This document shows positions 44,321-58,800 of a DNA stretch of 64,000 nucleotides, piece by piece (positions within the stretch are counted from its first letter, which is position 1; the number at the start of each line of letters is the position of its first letter). A program made the position numbers and the translations under genes. The DNA lies in the NCBI GenBank assembly GCA_964030475.1, contig CAXIPT010000011.1, positions 1,747,780-1,811,779 on the forward strand, read 5' to 3'. This DNA comes from Tethya wilhelma. Taxonomy: Eukaryota; Porifera; Demospongiae; Tethyida; Tethyidae. A model generated the notes under the pieces. It was not told the origin of the DNA and did no database searches. It saw only the letters and a program-made list of their open reading frames with translations.

Positions 44321-45589
44321 CAGAAATTTGCTGACTTTGGTGTCACCGATAACACTTTCACAAAGCTCAACATCTTTTACCACCTGTAAGCCAAGAGGGA
44401 CAGGCAGACACATCCGACATACTACTTGCTATCTGGGACTTACTTATAGGCTCGCCCCAATAAGTCAGTTAGGAAATTTGGATGGTAGTTTAAGCTACTT
44501 AGTGATTTTTGGCTAACTTGTACAGATTTGAGAGTTAGATCATCCCAAAAAACAGGCCCCTCACTCATCACGTACAGATTTGTGTTGTAGTTGGACTAGC
44601 ATGCATACGCAGAGTTCCTGGGCCTGTTGTCATGTACCTATATTGTATACTACCAAATTACACATGACTGTGTAAGAGAGAATGCTTTGATTGTAATGTA
44701 ATTGTTCTTATGAGTGTCATTAATGGAAGGTTCTCATGTACCTATTATAGTGTACTACCGAATTATGTTCCCATGTGCATGTATAAGAAAATTCTTAGCA
44801 CTTGTAACGCTAATGTTTCTATGTTGTTATCAATGGAAGGTTGTCATGTATCTGTATATTGTACTACCGAATTGTGTTAATGCATTTATAGGAGAATTTT
44901 TTTTATTGGAGCAAGGAATATCTCAAATGCAGCACAGAACTACTTCATATTTTTCATCCTTCATGTGTGCAATGATTAGTACTAACTAAAATCGCATTTT
45001 ATTCGTATATTTTTAAACTACTTCCTGGTAGGATATCATATGGAGCTAGTACTTTGCACAGTGGTGTTCTAAAAATAACACGAACAGACTGTTGGAGCCT
45101 TTTTCCAATTAAGAGCTCAGAACCTGAGGTACGGTAAGGTAGAAAGTAAAAAATCATACTTCTGAACAAGAACATGCAAAAAGCCTCCGAGAGTCTCTAG
45201 AGGTTATAGAGAGAAGCGCTCAGAAAAAAATTGGTAGCCTAATCATGGACAGTTAGTGAGTTTTATGAATTTTAAGGTTTGAAAATTTTATTCCATTAGC
45301 TGCTTGTTTTTCTAAGTGAGATATTTTTGAAGGGCTCTTTTCTTGTTTATGAGCTGCTAGTAGTTAGTACTAAGTGTGCAAGCATTCGCCTACTCTAGTT
45401 GCAACGTTTTTGCTGAGATTTGGCCCATAGCAAACAGCTACAATTCCGTGCGTGGGTAGTGTCCGAGCACCCTTAAACCACATCAAACATTTCCATGGCA
45501 ACAGAAAAAGGGTGTTGTTTAACACACTAGTGTGTAAAATCTAAACAGTAATGTGGACACACTATTTTTAACAGAGTATATAATGTGCA
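44321..45589. repeat. Intergenic tract with an imperfect tandem repeat
   Basis: At about 44630-44900, three degenerate copies of a roughly 105-base unit carry TGTCATGTACCTATATTGTA and TACTACCAAATT. The rest shows no gene. Terminal parts of old repeats are likely but not resolved. Confidence 0.45.
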
Positions 45590-46668
45590 TAAATAGATAA
45601 TGATCTTTGAACTCTACCAATAACGATAGCTGCATTGTAGTACATGAATTAATGCACCAATTTTCAAAGTTTTCTGTTTAGGCTTATCTAAGATGAAAAC
45701 GAGTAATGGTCGAGTATCAAGGAATGTAGTATAAGCCATGAAAAAAATTTACTAATACTGTACTTTGTGCTGCTCAACACATTAATTTAGGTACTCTAGA
45801 AACACTGTAAACAATAAATGGTGGTAATCACTACCATGCGTAAAGTAATATTTGCATGTGGCATTACCATGGTGACAAGTGCTAATTACCATGCATGGTG
45901 ATGCCACAAATATCATTAGCTAGTTGATATAATAGTGATTCTCACCATTTAGTAAATCCTTTTCGGTTAGAAAGTATGTAAGTACTAAAGTAAGTTCTAT
46001 ACTTTTTACCGCACTGCCCATTCCTACACTACTAAATTTTTACTATACTCGTATAATTATGCTATATCGCAAAATCAAATCGCAAACTCGAACTCGCATG
46101 ACACAAATAATTATTATTCTTATCATACGTACGGTAGTACGTATAGTAGGAATGGGCCGACTGTCCCATTGACACAATACAAAATGTTCATGGTTGTAAA
46201 CTTTCAGGGAATGAAAGCTAAGCCTTCAAATGCATTTAATAGCCTCCCCCAGACAATTTGCTTACTGTATTAACCAAGAAAACAGGCAGAAAGTTTCTGG
46301 AGCACTCTGGAGAGAGCGCTGGCGAGAAGCCACAAGAGTGCAATTTTGTTCTCCTTCCTTCCTTCCTAACTGACTTAGTACTTGAACGCGATTTCCAGAC
46401 AAACAAAAGGCATTGAGCCAACTTTGACCATATAGTGGGACTTCATTTCATGCACAGTACGTCCTTTTCGACTCGTTTGCTGGCGAAAAGGCAGCAAACA
46501 AAATCTAGGCAGCTTTGAAACTCTCGATATAAAATACTGTACTTTTTATTTAGCCTATTGACATAGGTAAAGGTCGTCAATAGACCACGTGGTTGCATGC
46601 ATATAATGCGCATGCGCATCAAATGCACATTTCTACTACCTTTTGTAGGGAGTCTTCGAACCATGCAC
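45590..46668. repeat. Family B and A fragments
   Basis: A plus-orientation B fragment (about 45590-45800), an inverted-repeat patch around ACCATGCATGGTGATGCCAC (45820-45960), an A fragment (about 46000-46060) and a B copy (about 46125-46668). Noncoding. Confidence 0.55.
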
Positions 46669-46885
46669 AGGAAGAAATAAAATGTGCTTATTTTTCCATA
46701 TAATTATAATTATAGAATCTATGTTGACACCAATTCTAACCTCGCTTCGCTCAGAATTATGAATACAGTCCATTCTACAACCTATAATTATAATTTTGGT
46801 TAGAAGTACACTTACTATGTAGGCATTCTTATTGGTTAGTGTTTAGATCCTCAGGACGTGATCATAATATAATTCATTCTTGCAG

Positions 46886-49800
46886 GTGATCAATACTCTA
46901 CTCTCACCATGAGTGATCTCCCCTTCAATAAGGGAGGTGGAGCATGGGATGGCCAAACTCCCCAAAGTGTTGAAGTTATTGTGATTTATGCTGGATTTGG
47001 AGATGCAACTATGCTAAAAGTCACTACCACTACAGGTCAGTAAAGCCTGAATTATTATCAACTATACTGAGCAAGTAAATAATGACATAATCAATGAAGG
47101 CACCGATGGTGCATAAGCCTCGGCGCATTTCACCAAAATGCGTAACTAAAATTAATATGAATAATATTGTGCACAAAATAAGACCAAGAGTACCATTAGC
47201 TAGCAATTCATTGGTCTCGCAGGCATGTCTGCATGAAGTCTGGCCTGTGAGACTAGCAATTAATCCAGTGACTTAACTGTCTACTGATAGCAGTGGCCAG
47301 CCTGCAGGCTATAGTGGTAGTGACATCAGTGAAAACTACTGAGTGCCGGGCAGCCATTTAGTGACGGTGCATGAAAACTTGAACACTGATATGTTCATTC
47401 AGCTTCACATTTACATAGTTTAATACTACAAGACCAATGTTGATGATTCCATAGTAATACATCTATGATGATTCAGCTAGGACTCAATCATGATGCACTG
47501 AGCTAGTACTCAGTGAGACTCTGAAGGACCACTGACTTGAAGCCACTATCATGTACAGTTCTCAGTATACAAGTATAGTAAAAAATTTCATAAAAATTAG
47601 CAGTGTAGGAATGGGCAATGCTGTAAAAAGGAAGGAAACAAGGTTGGGACATTAAATTTCGGCACATGACTACTTCATTTCCGTGGTCTCTATCAATCAT
47701 GATTAAAATTCTGATTCAAATAAAGTCATGGTTCATTTAAATAAATTAGAAGGTATACAGGCAACCTATTTGAGCTTGGAAAACTTTGAAAATGAAGTTT
47801 CTGTGAGTTTTGTTGATGCATGCAGTTAGAAAACTGTCTAAGCGAGGCTTTAATCCATGTCTGAAGGCTTAGCTGTCGTTATCTGAAAGTTTGTGAGCAT
47901 AAACATTTTGTATTGTGTCTATGGGACAGTCAACCCATTCCTACTATACGTACTACCGTACGAATGATAGTGTTTTCAATACAATTATACACTCACTAAA
48001 TTTAACTTAAAAGACTCTTGCAAGCAGTTGAGTTACCTGGTCAAGCACCTGAGCCAAACACAAGCACAAGCACAAGCACAACTCAAAGCTCCACTTTCTA
48101 CTGAGATAATTCACACTACACGGGGTGTGATAGATAGGTGCGGTTTCGAAGCTAAGCGTTCAGAGAAGCACAAAAGCCTCAGATCTCAGAAACTACAGCT
48201 TTTTGCAAGATGCCACACATATAGTATTTTAAGATAACCTCGATTCATGAACGTATACTTATACCTTCTATTTCCCATGTAGAGTTGCTGTTCTTCAGAT
48301 TATCTCGTAACAGACAAACAGACGCACATACAAAACGACTACCATAATCCTCTGCACGTGCTGCGCGCGCGCCGAGGCTTAATAACTATATTTACATTTA
48401 TCACGTACCAGAAAATTATTAATTATATTTTCTTCTAATTCCCACATATCATAGGAACTACACATGTCTACCTCATTGATGGAGGCCCAACAACTATGCC
48501 TGGAACAACAGCGCCTGTGTATTTCTATGCCAATCTCATTGAAACGTTCCTGAGGTATGCTTTTAAACCGGGAGGAGGAGATACTTTCAAGGCTGAAGGT
48601 ATTATGGTTACACATAGTGATGCTGACCATAAAGAAGGTGTGCAAAAACTTCTTGATAAATTTCCTCCAAACAAAGATCCCAGTCCAGGTAAAGCAAAAT
48701 TTGAGTTTGATGGGCCACTCCTGTTTAACTCTGATGCCATTGTGCGATTGAGTGCAATAGACTTTCAAAACTTGGAATTATCACACGGAGATACAATTAC
48801 AGGCTTTGAGGACATCTTTACCTTTTATTTTCCGAGTCCAAAAGCCCAAACTATGTTGTACTATTACAGCACCAAGCTCCCACCAGCACCACCTGGACCA
48901 CCTGGTCCTGGGCCTTCTCCACCACCTATACACCCTTCTTCTGGTACTGCTATATATAACCCAGATAGTAGTGAAAACAACCTGGCTAGCATTATCCTAA
49001 ATGTAGCTGACCCTAGTAATCCCATGCACACAGATGTACTAGTTTCTCTGAATGGTGATTCACTGGGGCATTTAATTTTGAAAGCTCTGAATGGTAAAAA
49101 TCCTACTGTATTCAAAGTACCACATCACGGGAGCCGCAAAAATAGTATTCCACTTGGCACTTACAATCCAGATGATAAGGACAACACCTCAAAATTCCTA
49201 GCTGCACATGCACTTCTTGACTATGCACAATTACCTCTTCCTGCAAACCCTGTGGTTACTTATCAGGTCACATATTCAAATAAATACACTTTTACAAGAG
49301 ATTTTGAACAAAAAACACATGGATTCTTTGTCAAGGAGGCATTAAAATATGATAACATGCTGCTACAGCTTGCTAACGAGTTCAAAAATAAGTTGACCAC
49401 TAATGGCATTAACGCTATCAATCTACTTGCCATTTTGGTTAGAAGGAAGGCACAAATCGAAAACAATCTAGTAGATACCTCAATCCCATCCACTCAGGTA
49501 TATACAAATGGTATGGGTGCTCTTCCCCTGCCAGCTGGTTTTGACTACAATGCAATAAAGGCATCAGTGATTGCTGATGCAAAAAAACGGGACGATGCAA
49601 TTAAAAAAGCCAAAAAAACAGAACTTGGTTTTACACCTCCTGCTATTAATCTTCCATACAGTGAGGCTGCTGCATACAGAAAGATATTTGGTTTCTTGGA
49701 AAATGACCGAATTTTTAGTGAAAAAGTATCACTGCATCTCACCACCAGTTTTTATAAGCAGATCAATGCCAGATCTTACTTTGTTTCATCTGGAGATAAA

Positions 49801-52800
49801 CACCAACACCCAAACTGGCAAGTTGTGAGTGGAATCATCCAAGCTGCTCAACTCAAAAGAACAAGTGTGCCCACATACACGTGCAGGCTCCTCTTGACCT
49901 CTGGGAATGGAATTGACGAAGAAAATTTACCAGACAACACAGTTGATGATTGGACACAGTATGTCTCTCTCCAATACTTTGGTGGAGAGACTTCTTCAGT
50001 CACTATTGACCCTTCTGTGGACCCAATGCACGTTCTCAGTGGAGCAGTTGAATGGGGAAAAGGTATACCTCTAGAGAAAGATAAGCTTAGGGAACAGTAT
50101 AATTCTACTGCTGGAGCTGCCAAACTAAAAACACTTCGAAGATCAGTATCGGGTAAAAAATATGTTGTGAAACCAAGTGGTCAGGATTACTGGCTTGTTT
50201 TCGTAGTAGATCCTGTCACTAATGATCCAGCATTCAACCTAGCTAATGTAACCCAAACAATCGAACTATCAAATGTAGCTTTCAATGAAGTTAGAACAGG
50301 AAGCATAATAGAATATGTATTTACACTTGCCCTTACAAACAGTGCAAACCAAATGAGCTACATTAATGGAATAATTGGTTTACATGTGCTAGATAGCCCA
50401 ACAGTGTCCTACAAGTTATTCCAAAAGGTTGTGAATGCTGCAGGTGTTGAAGAATGGCATTATTTCCAAGTTTCAGGAGGGACACTTGTAACTACCACTA
50501 ACAGAGCTGATGCAACCTACTTTGTGTTTCAGGACCCACCAAAAGCCGCTTTGCGTGTTCGTCGTTCAGCACCTGAATCATTATTCACCATATCAGCTGA
50601 GGCCAAGTACCCACTTGAGGTATACCTAAATTCAATAGATTATTCAGGTGATCATAACACAGTGTCTTGTCAGACTGTGCTAGACCTGGTAGTGGGAGAA
50701 AAAACATCTGCACAGTTGATTGCAGGTGATCAAGATTCAGATTGGCATGAGTTTATCAAAACGATTCTCTCCTGGATTGTCAACCCTGATTCTCATTTTG
50801 ATATGCTTGGCAAACAAGTCCTATCAGCATTCGTCAGACTCATTCAGCCATCAGGTACACAGCAATTCAAAGGGAACACAGTTACATCCACCAAAATTAA
50901 CATACACAAGCCAAAGACCAGCAATCAATTTATCCAGTTAGAGTTGAATGTAACGGACAGTACTGGACAAGCATCACAACTGACTTATGATCTCAATGAG
51001 CTGTTGGTTTTTGAGTCTATTAAACACTATTTGAGAGCGTTGGGGGTAAAAGAAGACCCAAGTTCATACAATCTTTTCGATTTAGTCATGTTCCTACTAC
51101 AATCTGAAACAGACGGTTTCCTCTCATTGTCCTCATTCACTCGAGCAATGGTCAACAAAGTATTGACATGGGATGTGGATCAAACAAAATCTACTGTCAA
51201 ATTTGCTAGCTCCCCAGCAGGTCCACAGGTTGTGGAAGCCACACTTGCTGCTTCAATTCCTAATACAGGAAATTCCATGGACTTGGGAATCGGGAACTTA
51301 CTTCAGATAAGGTCACTTTACTTCAAAATCCCAAACATATTCCAGTCTGATCAGCAGATCACAACTCCTCATTTGACAGCTGATGTAACAGTTGGTGGTA
51401 AGTCAGCAAAAGTAACAGCAGTTGCTCCACCGGGAGATGACCTTCCATCCCTCAGAGTCAAGCTTACGCAGAGCATCAGTCTCAATGACATTGTATCATT
51501 TCTTGGTCTGAACAGCAGCATAAGCAATGCTAATGTTCCATTGCTTTCAAGCCATCTAAGGGACATTCAGATCACTTCTGCTGGCTTCACTATTCAACAG
51601 AAAGTATTAAATTCCAATCAGACTCAGCTTTCATCAGTATTCTTTGCTATTCAGTTCTCTAATTTGAGCTTGTATCTTCCTTCTGCTTTCTCTAGCCTAG
51701 AAAATATTGAAGCTGAGGTTGTTGTATACCAACCGCTGCTCTCTGTTAGAAAGATTGCAGTCAATGCTACATTCAATTTCACAGTTCCAGTAGTGGGAAG
51801 TGATGGCAATTCAAAGAATGTTAATCTAGAAGCCATTCTCAGTGCTGAACCAGTCCAAGTGAAAAGTCAAGCTGACTCAAGCTACAACTTTTCAGTAGCC
51901 ATTAAGATTTCCACAAATGAAATAGATCCTGATAAAGGATTGAGTCTCTCTAGCATTCTCACTGCTTTTGGTCTTGGAGCTGCAGTAAGTTCTGCTCAAT
52001 CCATTCCATTTATCAAATCACTTCTTGAGAAAGTAGTTCTCAGAGAATTGAGGGTTACTTTAAACTCAGCAAGTAAGACAATCCAGTCTCTTCTTCTCAA
52101 AGTTTACATTCCTAGCTGGAAGATGTTTGATAATAAAGTGGAACTCAGTGAGTTAGAAATCTATCTCAGTTACTCTGATGGAGCATGGGTAACTAGTTTT
52201 GGAGAAAATGCAGTGTTTGATGAAAAGTACTCCATTGCAATCAGATTTGACCTCGTTTCAGATGTGAGTCAAGAAGCTACATTAGAATTAACCAACTCTA
52301 ACTACGAATTCACCATTCAAAAATTTCTAAGTATATTTGGACTAGGGAGCCTTGGTAGTATTCCAGTACTTAATCAAGTCCTCAGTATAGCAGTCACAGA
52401 TGCCAAACTTACACTTCAGAAAAATGACAGTGGAGTTACAGTAACTGAAGGAAAAGTGTCTCTGTACATGGAGTCCATCAATCTTGGTAGCACTTTCCAA
52501 CTTTCTCAAGTAAGTGTTACTGTCGGCTTTGTCCGCACTGAAGAGAACAATTACTTCTTTGGATTCTCTGTTGAAGGATTCATCAACGAGAAAGTATACC
52601 TCAGCGTAGCTTATGACCCAAACACCCAAGTTCTTTCTGGAAGAGCACTTATTGCCAGTTTTGAAACAGCTAACTTAAGTGATGCAGTTGGAGCAATCCT
52701 TCAAAACAATTCTCAATCATTAAGTAACAACTCTGTTTATTCAAGTGTATCAAATTCATTCACAGCTGCTATTTCAGTTGAGTTTAATTGGAATTCGGGT

Positions 52801-55800
52801 GATTTCAGTCTCAAGAGCCTAGTAGTAGATCTCAAAAACCTGTTTTCGATTGGATCAATCAATTTGGAACAGTTACAATTTGAATACAGCAAAACTGACA
52901 CTTCATCTCCAACTGATGACACATCATTATTACCAGCTGGTAGTCAAATCAAACTGATAGGAGTGCTGAAAGGAACATCTGATTCAACATTCAGTGCCAT
53001 TGTTGAATTTGATCTCAATAAGGACACAAGTGGCGCTTCAACAATAATGGCTTCTATCAGACCAGCAGAAAAGAACACTTTGACACTATTGTCATTCCTG
53101 TCCTTGTTTGGCATCACTACTCCTGCAATCCCAGCAATTGAAGGACAAAACATGCCAAACTTCTTTGATCTTGCTCTGATAGAAGGATCAATTGAACTAT
53201 CTCTTCCTGACTACAGTGTAAACAGCGTCCGTGTTAAAGCTAAAACGCCAAATTCAGTCATTTTGCTGGATTCCCCTCGAATCACACTAGAAAATCTTTC
53301 CTTTGAAGTCAACTATTCAAAATCTGACTCTCCAACAACAACTGGTACCTTACTTGGAGCTATTACACTGGCTGGAATAAAAATTGCCGTGCAGGGTACC
53401 AAACAGACAAATGGAACTGTTTTCAAAGCAGTTGTTGGCCCAGAGAGTGCAAATCTTCGAGAGTACATACNCAAACAATCACTCCAGCAGGCACCACTTC
53501 TCCTGCAATTCCTTCAGATGTGGGATTGCCACAACCAATCCCAGTTTACATGTCAGAGATGGTAATCGGTCTCCTCACTGATAAAAACACAGTCATGTTT
53601 AAAGGTACATCTCAGCTACAGTGGAACATTGACCTGGGATTCACACACTTTCAGATACTAGAGCTTGGTGGCCTTATCAACTATGTTAAGATGAAAACTG
53701 AGGACATGAGCTCAAAATTCAGCGTATATGTGACTGGTAAGTTCCAGTTCTCTTCCAGTGTACTAATGGAAGCAGAACTCCATTTTGGAACAAATGCTGA
53801 CACTACTCTTGCAGTGCTGGTCACTGATGCCAGTCAGGTACAAGTTGATTCAGTTGCTGACAACCTTCTCAAGTTTAACCAACCCAAAACACCAGCCGAC
53901 ACTAGCTCGCCATCGCCCCCTAGCACTGATACTCCCTCTGGCACCATTGCTTTCCAAGATCTGCTACCGTCCTCCACTGTCAGCCTCGTTAATCTCACAA
54001 GTGCATATATCAATTTGAACCTAACTCAGTCAGTGTTTCTTTTGATTGGTCAAGTTGCTTCACTAGGTTCAGGTTTCTTTATGGCTGGTAAATTCTCACC
54101 TCAACAAACTAGCTACGGATACGCATTCGGCATAAGTTTACCACAAGGGTTCAGATTCTCACAACTTAATTCAGCACTTGTACCAATTGATGATATTGTG
54201 GTAGTAACAAAGGCCAATTGTGTTGTAATGTCCATGGAAAATGCTAAAGTTAACGATGTAGTCGAGAAAATGAATGCTGCTAAGAATTCGGCCATTCTAC
54301 CTGAAAATGCAAGTGGACTTGTCTTTCCCTTCAGTAATCTTCAACTTGATGAAGCTACTAAAAACTTAACCATTACAAAGGGAATGAGTTTCTATGCTGA
54401 GTTTAACATACCAGCACAAAGCAGTGACTCCGTTTTCCATAGCATCATTCAAATCAGTAGTTCACCAGATATCCCAGCTATGATAATCAGTGCGATAATT
54501 GCAAGTGATCCGACTAAAAGTGAGTTCAGAGCTCATTTGGCCCGACTAACACTACTAGGTCTATTGGAATTTAGTGATGTCACACTAATTTATCGTCCAA
54601 GTAGTTCAGTGACACTTGAGCTCAATGGAGCGATCGGTATTCATTTGGGTGATACATCCTACAGCTTTTATGGCTCATTCACAATTACTAAAACAGATGC
54701 AGTGTTTTCCGTCACAAGTGATCCTAGCAAGCAGGTCACCATTCATGAGCCGTTGGGAATGTTTGGAATATCATTAGAAAATGCCAGACTTACACTAAGA
54801 TACAACTTCCCAGAAGGTGGTGAAAAGAGTTCTAGTATGGAAATTGCTGCATCAGTGAATTTCTACTCCTTTGATTCGAGCGGTGGAGGACAAGGTGACA
54901 CACAAACACCTCAGCCAGCTCTCACACTGGATGGACTGATAGCCTTTAGGAATTACTTTCCTGTTGTTGTAAGTGTTACTCTTTCTCCAACAAGACGGCT
55001 TACAATTGCTGACATTGTAGCAACAATCTTTCACTGGCAATACAACTTGGATTTCCTGAACATAGGATTTGTAGATGGTCGAATCTATTATGCAAAGCTT
55101 CCAAAAGAAGAGAACACCATTACCATAGGAGATGTTGAATATAATAGTGGATACCATATTTCTGCTGACACTGAGGTATTCGACATAGTATTCACAATTG
55201 AAGCTAACATTCCTTTGGACAAGTCCCAGGTGAGCATCACAGGATATGCCCATCAACCAATTGATTTGGGATTTGCTAAATTCACTGGCAAGAAGACCAG
55301 TGATCCAAGTCAACCAGATGAAACCAAAAGCCCACAGCTCACCTTTACAACCAGTTCATCCAGTACTTCTATTTCTATTGGCATTGGCCTTATTCTCTTT
55401 GATGTGCCTCTAGCCACAGCAGACATTGGCTACAACTTGACAAAGAAAGCATTCACTGGAACACTTACCTACAGTGGATCTATTGGCTTTATACAGAACC
55501 CTTCAATATCTTTTGAATGGAGTAGGGAATTTGGTTTTAAAGTGACAAGTTTCCCAATGTCTGGTCCATTTGATTTTGATTTATTGGATAAACTTAAAAA
55601 TTACAAAGACAGCTGTGGACAACTTGTCGATCTTGCTTTTAAACAAGCAGTTCAAACAAAATTCAATATAAACACGAATATTGCCAAAACAACTCAGCCT
55701 GAACAGTTTTTGGCTGAAATTCAAATCACTGGAACTTACGATGTACTTCTGGCTGGACAAGCAAAAATCGTATCAGTTCCCATTCCTGACTTGAGTGTGG

Positions 55801-58800
55801 GAATACCACGTGAAGAAAATTTCTCATTGAGTAGCCTTCCTCAATTCATCCTTGACTTGTTCACTCAGAATGCAGATCGAATTGTACAACAGATAGTTGA
55901 TGACCCAGAGAAATTAGGAAAAATCATTGGTATTGCAGTTCTAAAAACAGTCTCCAAAAAGGTCGTTCAGACATTGGTATGCAGGAATGTGAACAGTGAG
56001 GATTTTGAGCCACAAGATACCAGTGAGGATCCCACTGAAGATGATTTTAATGAGGCAGATGAAGTTGAAGAGGACTTTAATGATTTCGCAGATGATTTTG
56101 GAGACATGGCTGACCTTGGAGAATTAGAAGAAGCTGGTGTAGCTGCAGCTGCAGCTGAACAAGCTGCACAACATGCAGGTGAAATACTCGTAGGAATTAT
56201 AGGTGCAATTGGAGCTATCCTTGCATTCTTTAATATTGGGAAATACCGTGAAAAGCAGAAAAGAGCAGAAAATAACAAAAAAGCAATCGAAGAGAAAAAC
56301 CGACAGATTAGAGAGAGGATGAACAGACTGTTAGACATAAAACAAGCTCCATCTACGACATTTAGTCCGCCTAACCAGCTCAATGTGTCATGGAATCCTT
56401 TATCAGCAAGTGGAGCTAGTTACCACCTTGTAGTCACTGGGACACTACTATCACCAACAGGTGGTGAGATTTCTGGTACTGTTACAATACACGAGAGTGT
56501 GGTTTCCAAAAATCAAAAGGTAATTACAAGTGATCAGTTTTACAATGCAGTTGGTATCAATGTAACTGTGAATGCAACCTTAACAGCAACCAAGAATGGG
56601 TATACTACCACATTCGATGGACAGTCATACACAACACCAGTTTCCAATGTTCACCCTACTCTTCACGCTCCAGCCCAGGTATCTGCAACATATGAGCATG
56701 ATACACTCAAAATAATGGCAACTGCTTCATCAGTTGAGCATGCAAAAGGTTATCACTTTGAGCTAGTCGAAGGAACTGATGCTCCATACAAAGTGATATC
56801 CCAATCAACATACACTGTTCCACAAGGCTCATCAAAAGCTACAAATGTTAGTGTAACATTTGACCACTCAAGCATATCTTCCACTGCAAGCGGTCCTTTC
56901 AAAGTTCGTTGCCAAGCGGTTGCTGAACATGGATCTAACATTGCCACTAGTGCCAACACTTACTCTACATCATTATCTCTTATTTCTGCTCCAAGAGAGC
57001 TAGCTCTGGTACTCTCCCACTTTGGAGAGCCAAAGCAAGATATAACACTCAACTGGACACTTCCACAATTGACCAATCAAGACAGTATTAAAGGCTTCTT
57101 TTGTAGAATTGTACACAAGGCATCAAACACAACTCTTGTGTCAAATGATGTGGAGAAACCTACTTCTCAAGAAGGTCAACCACCTCTTGGCATTCCAACT
57201 ACACATTCATTTACTATCGACAGTGTGGTACAAGCACTCACATCAAACAATCTTGTACCACACCCACCTGCTTCAATACAAATGGAGGCACAAGTCAGTA
57301 CAATTGGTATCAGCAATGCAGTAATCGAGAGCCACTTCATTGAAACTACTCTAACTTCCCTGATGCCACCAGAGCAAGTAACATTTAATTTCTCTGCTGA
57401 TAGCAAGGCTTTAATTATTGCATGGAAGTATACCCAAGAAACAGGTACCTATGGTATTGAGATAACTGATGAACAACCTGAAGTTCTATTTTCAAAGAGT
57501 GTCGCAGTTAATAAGCATGACTCTCATCCTCTGGACACTTCTGAACCAGACTCAGGGGATCATAAAGTCAACACTAAAATTCCATATAGCGAACTTTCAT
57601 CAATAAATGATACAACAGTTGACTACACAGTTCAATTATCTGCAGTGACAACTGGGAATGAAAGACTTGATTCCTTATTTCCTACTATAGTGACAACCTC
57701 TTTACATGTATTACCTACTCCTACAGAGGTTAGTCTGCAATTCAAACCACAGACTGGAAATGTTGATGTGCAATTCAATTCAGTTCCAAACGCATCAGGA
57801 TACTTGTTCCAGCTCACCAGTGACTCAACAGTTTTGGCAAGTGTTGTCATTCCTAAACCAACCACAGAGAGTGATCCTCCTTCAGACTCTGCAATAATTA
57901 ATGGAAGCTTGAGCATAAGCATTTTCATTGATCAACTTTCAGGAGGAGATCAAGTTCGTGGTATTGTTCACGCACTTGGTGGGGGAAATTTCCTAAACAG
58001 TTCTTCTTTGACATTCAGCCAAGTTCTGACTGTACAACAACCACCATCAAATGTCACATACAGTTTTTCACCAAAAGAAGAGACTATTACTATCTCTTGC
58101 TCACAGGTTGGCATGGTTTCTGAATACATTCTTGGACTATCAAATGACACTACTAATGATGTAGCATCATTGAAAAGTACTCCAGCTGGTAATCAAGTCT
58201 CTGTTACTCTTTCAATAAGTATTGTGCAGCAATTGACTGTGGAAGAGTGGAAGGTATTCGCACAATCACTGGGTGACGCTACTCACTTGTCCAGTCCTCA
58301 CAGTTTCTTAAAGAACACAGTGCATGTTCTCCCTAAGCCTGATGTACAGCAACTAATTTTTGATGATAATTTTGATGTTCTATCAGTAGTATGGCCACCA
58401 ATTTCTCATTCAGCCAGCTATAGTCTTACAGTTACTGCTATGAAAGATGATGTTGAACAATTCACCACAACTAAAGCAATATCAGAAAATATTATAGTAG
58501 CTACAATCAGCATGGCTACCAACGATCCAGATTGGGGTTCTACTTTGGATGAACTTACATCATTGACCGGTAAAGTCATTGCTGTTGGAGCCAACTACTA
58601 TATCTCAAGTGCTCCTGGTCTATTGCCTACTATTACAAGATTTGATCCTCCCCAAAATTTGCAGTACGGTTATGACTCCAGGAATGATCTTGTCACACTA
58701 ACAGTGAATGCTGTTACGGAAGTTTCTCAATACACTCTTGGATTAACAAGTGCAACAAATCCTGATTTAAGTCTTTCACAAACTGTAATTCAAAATGGGA

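Noticed and set aside
55967..56383. 138-codon minus-strand open frame opposite the giant gene
   Set aside because: Its Ser/Ala-rich sequence is the antisense shadow of the acidic stretch and coil. No domain character and no independent support. The same holds for 54852-55313 and 48379-48768.
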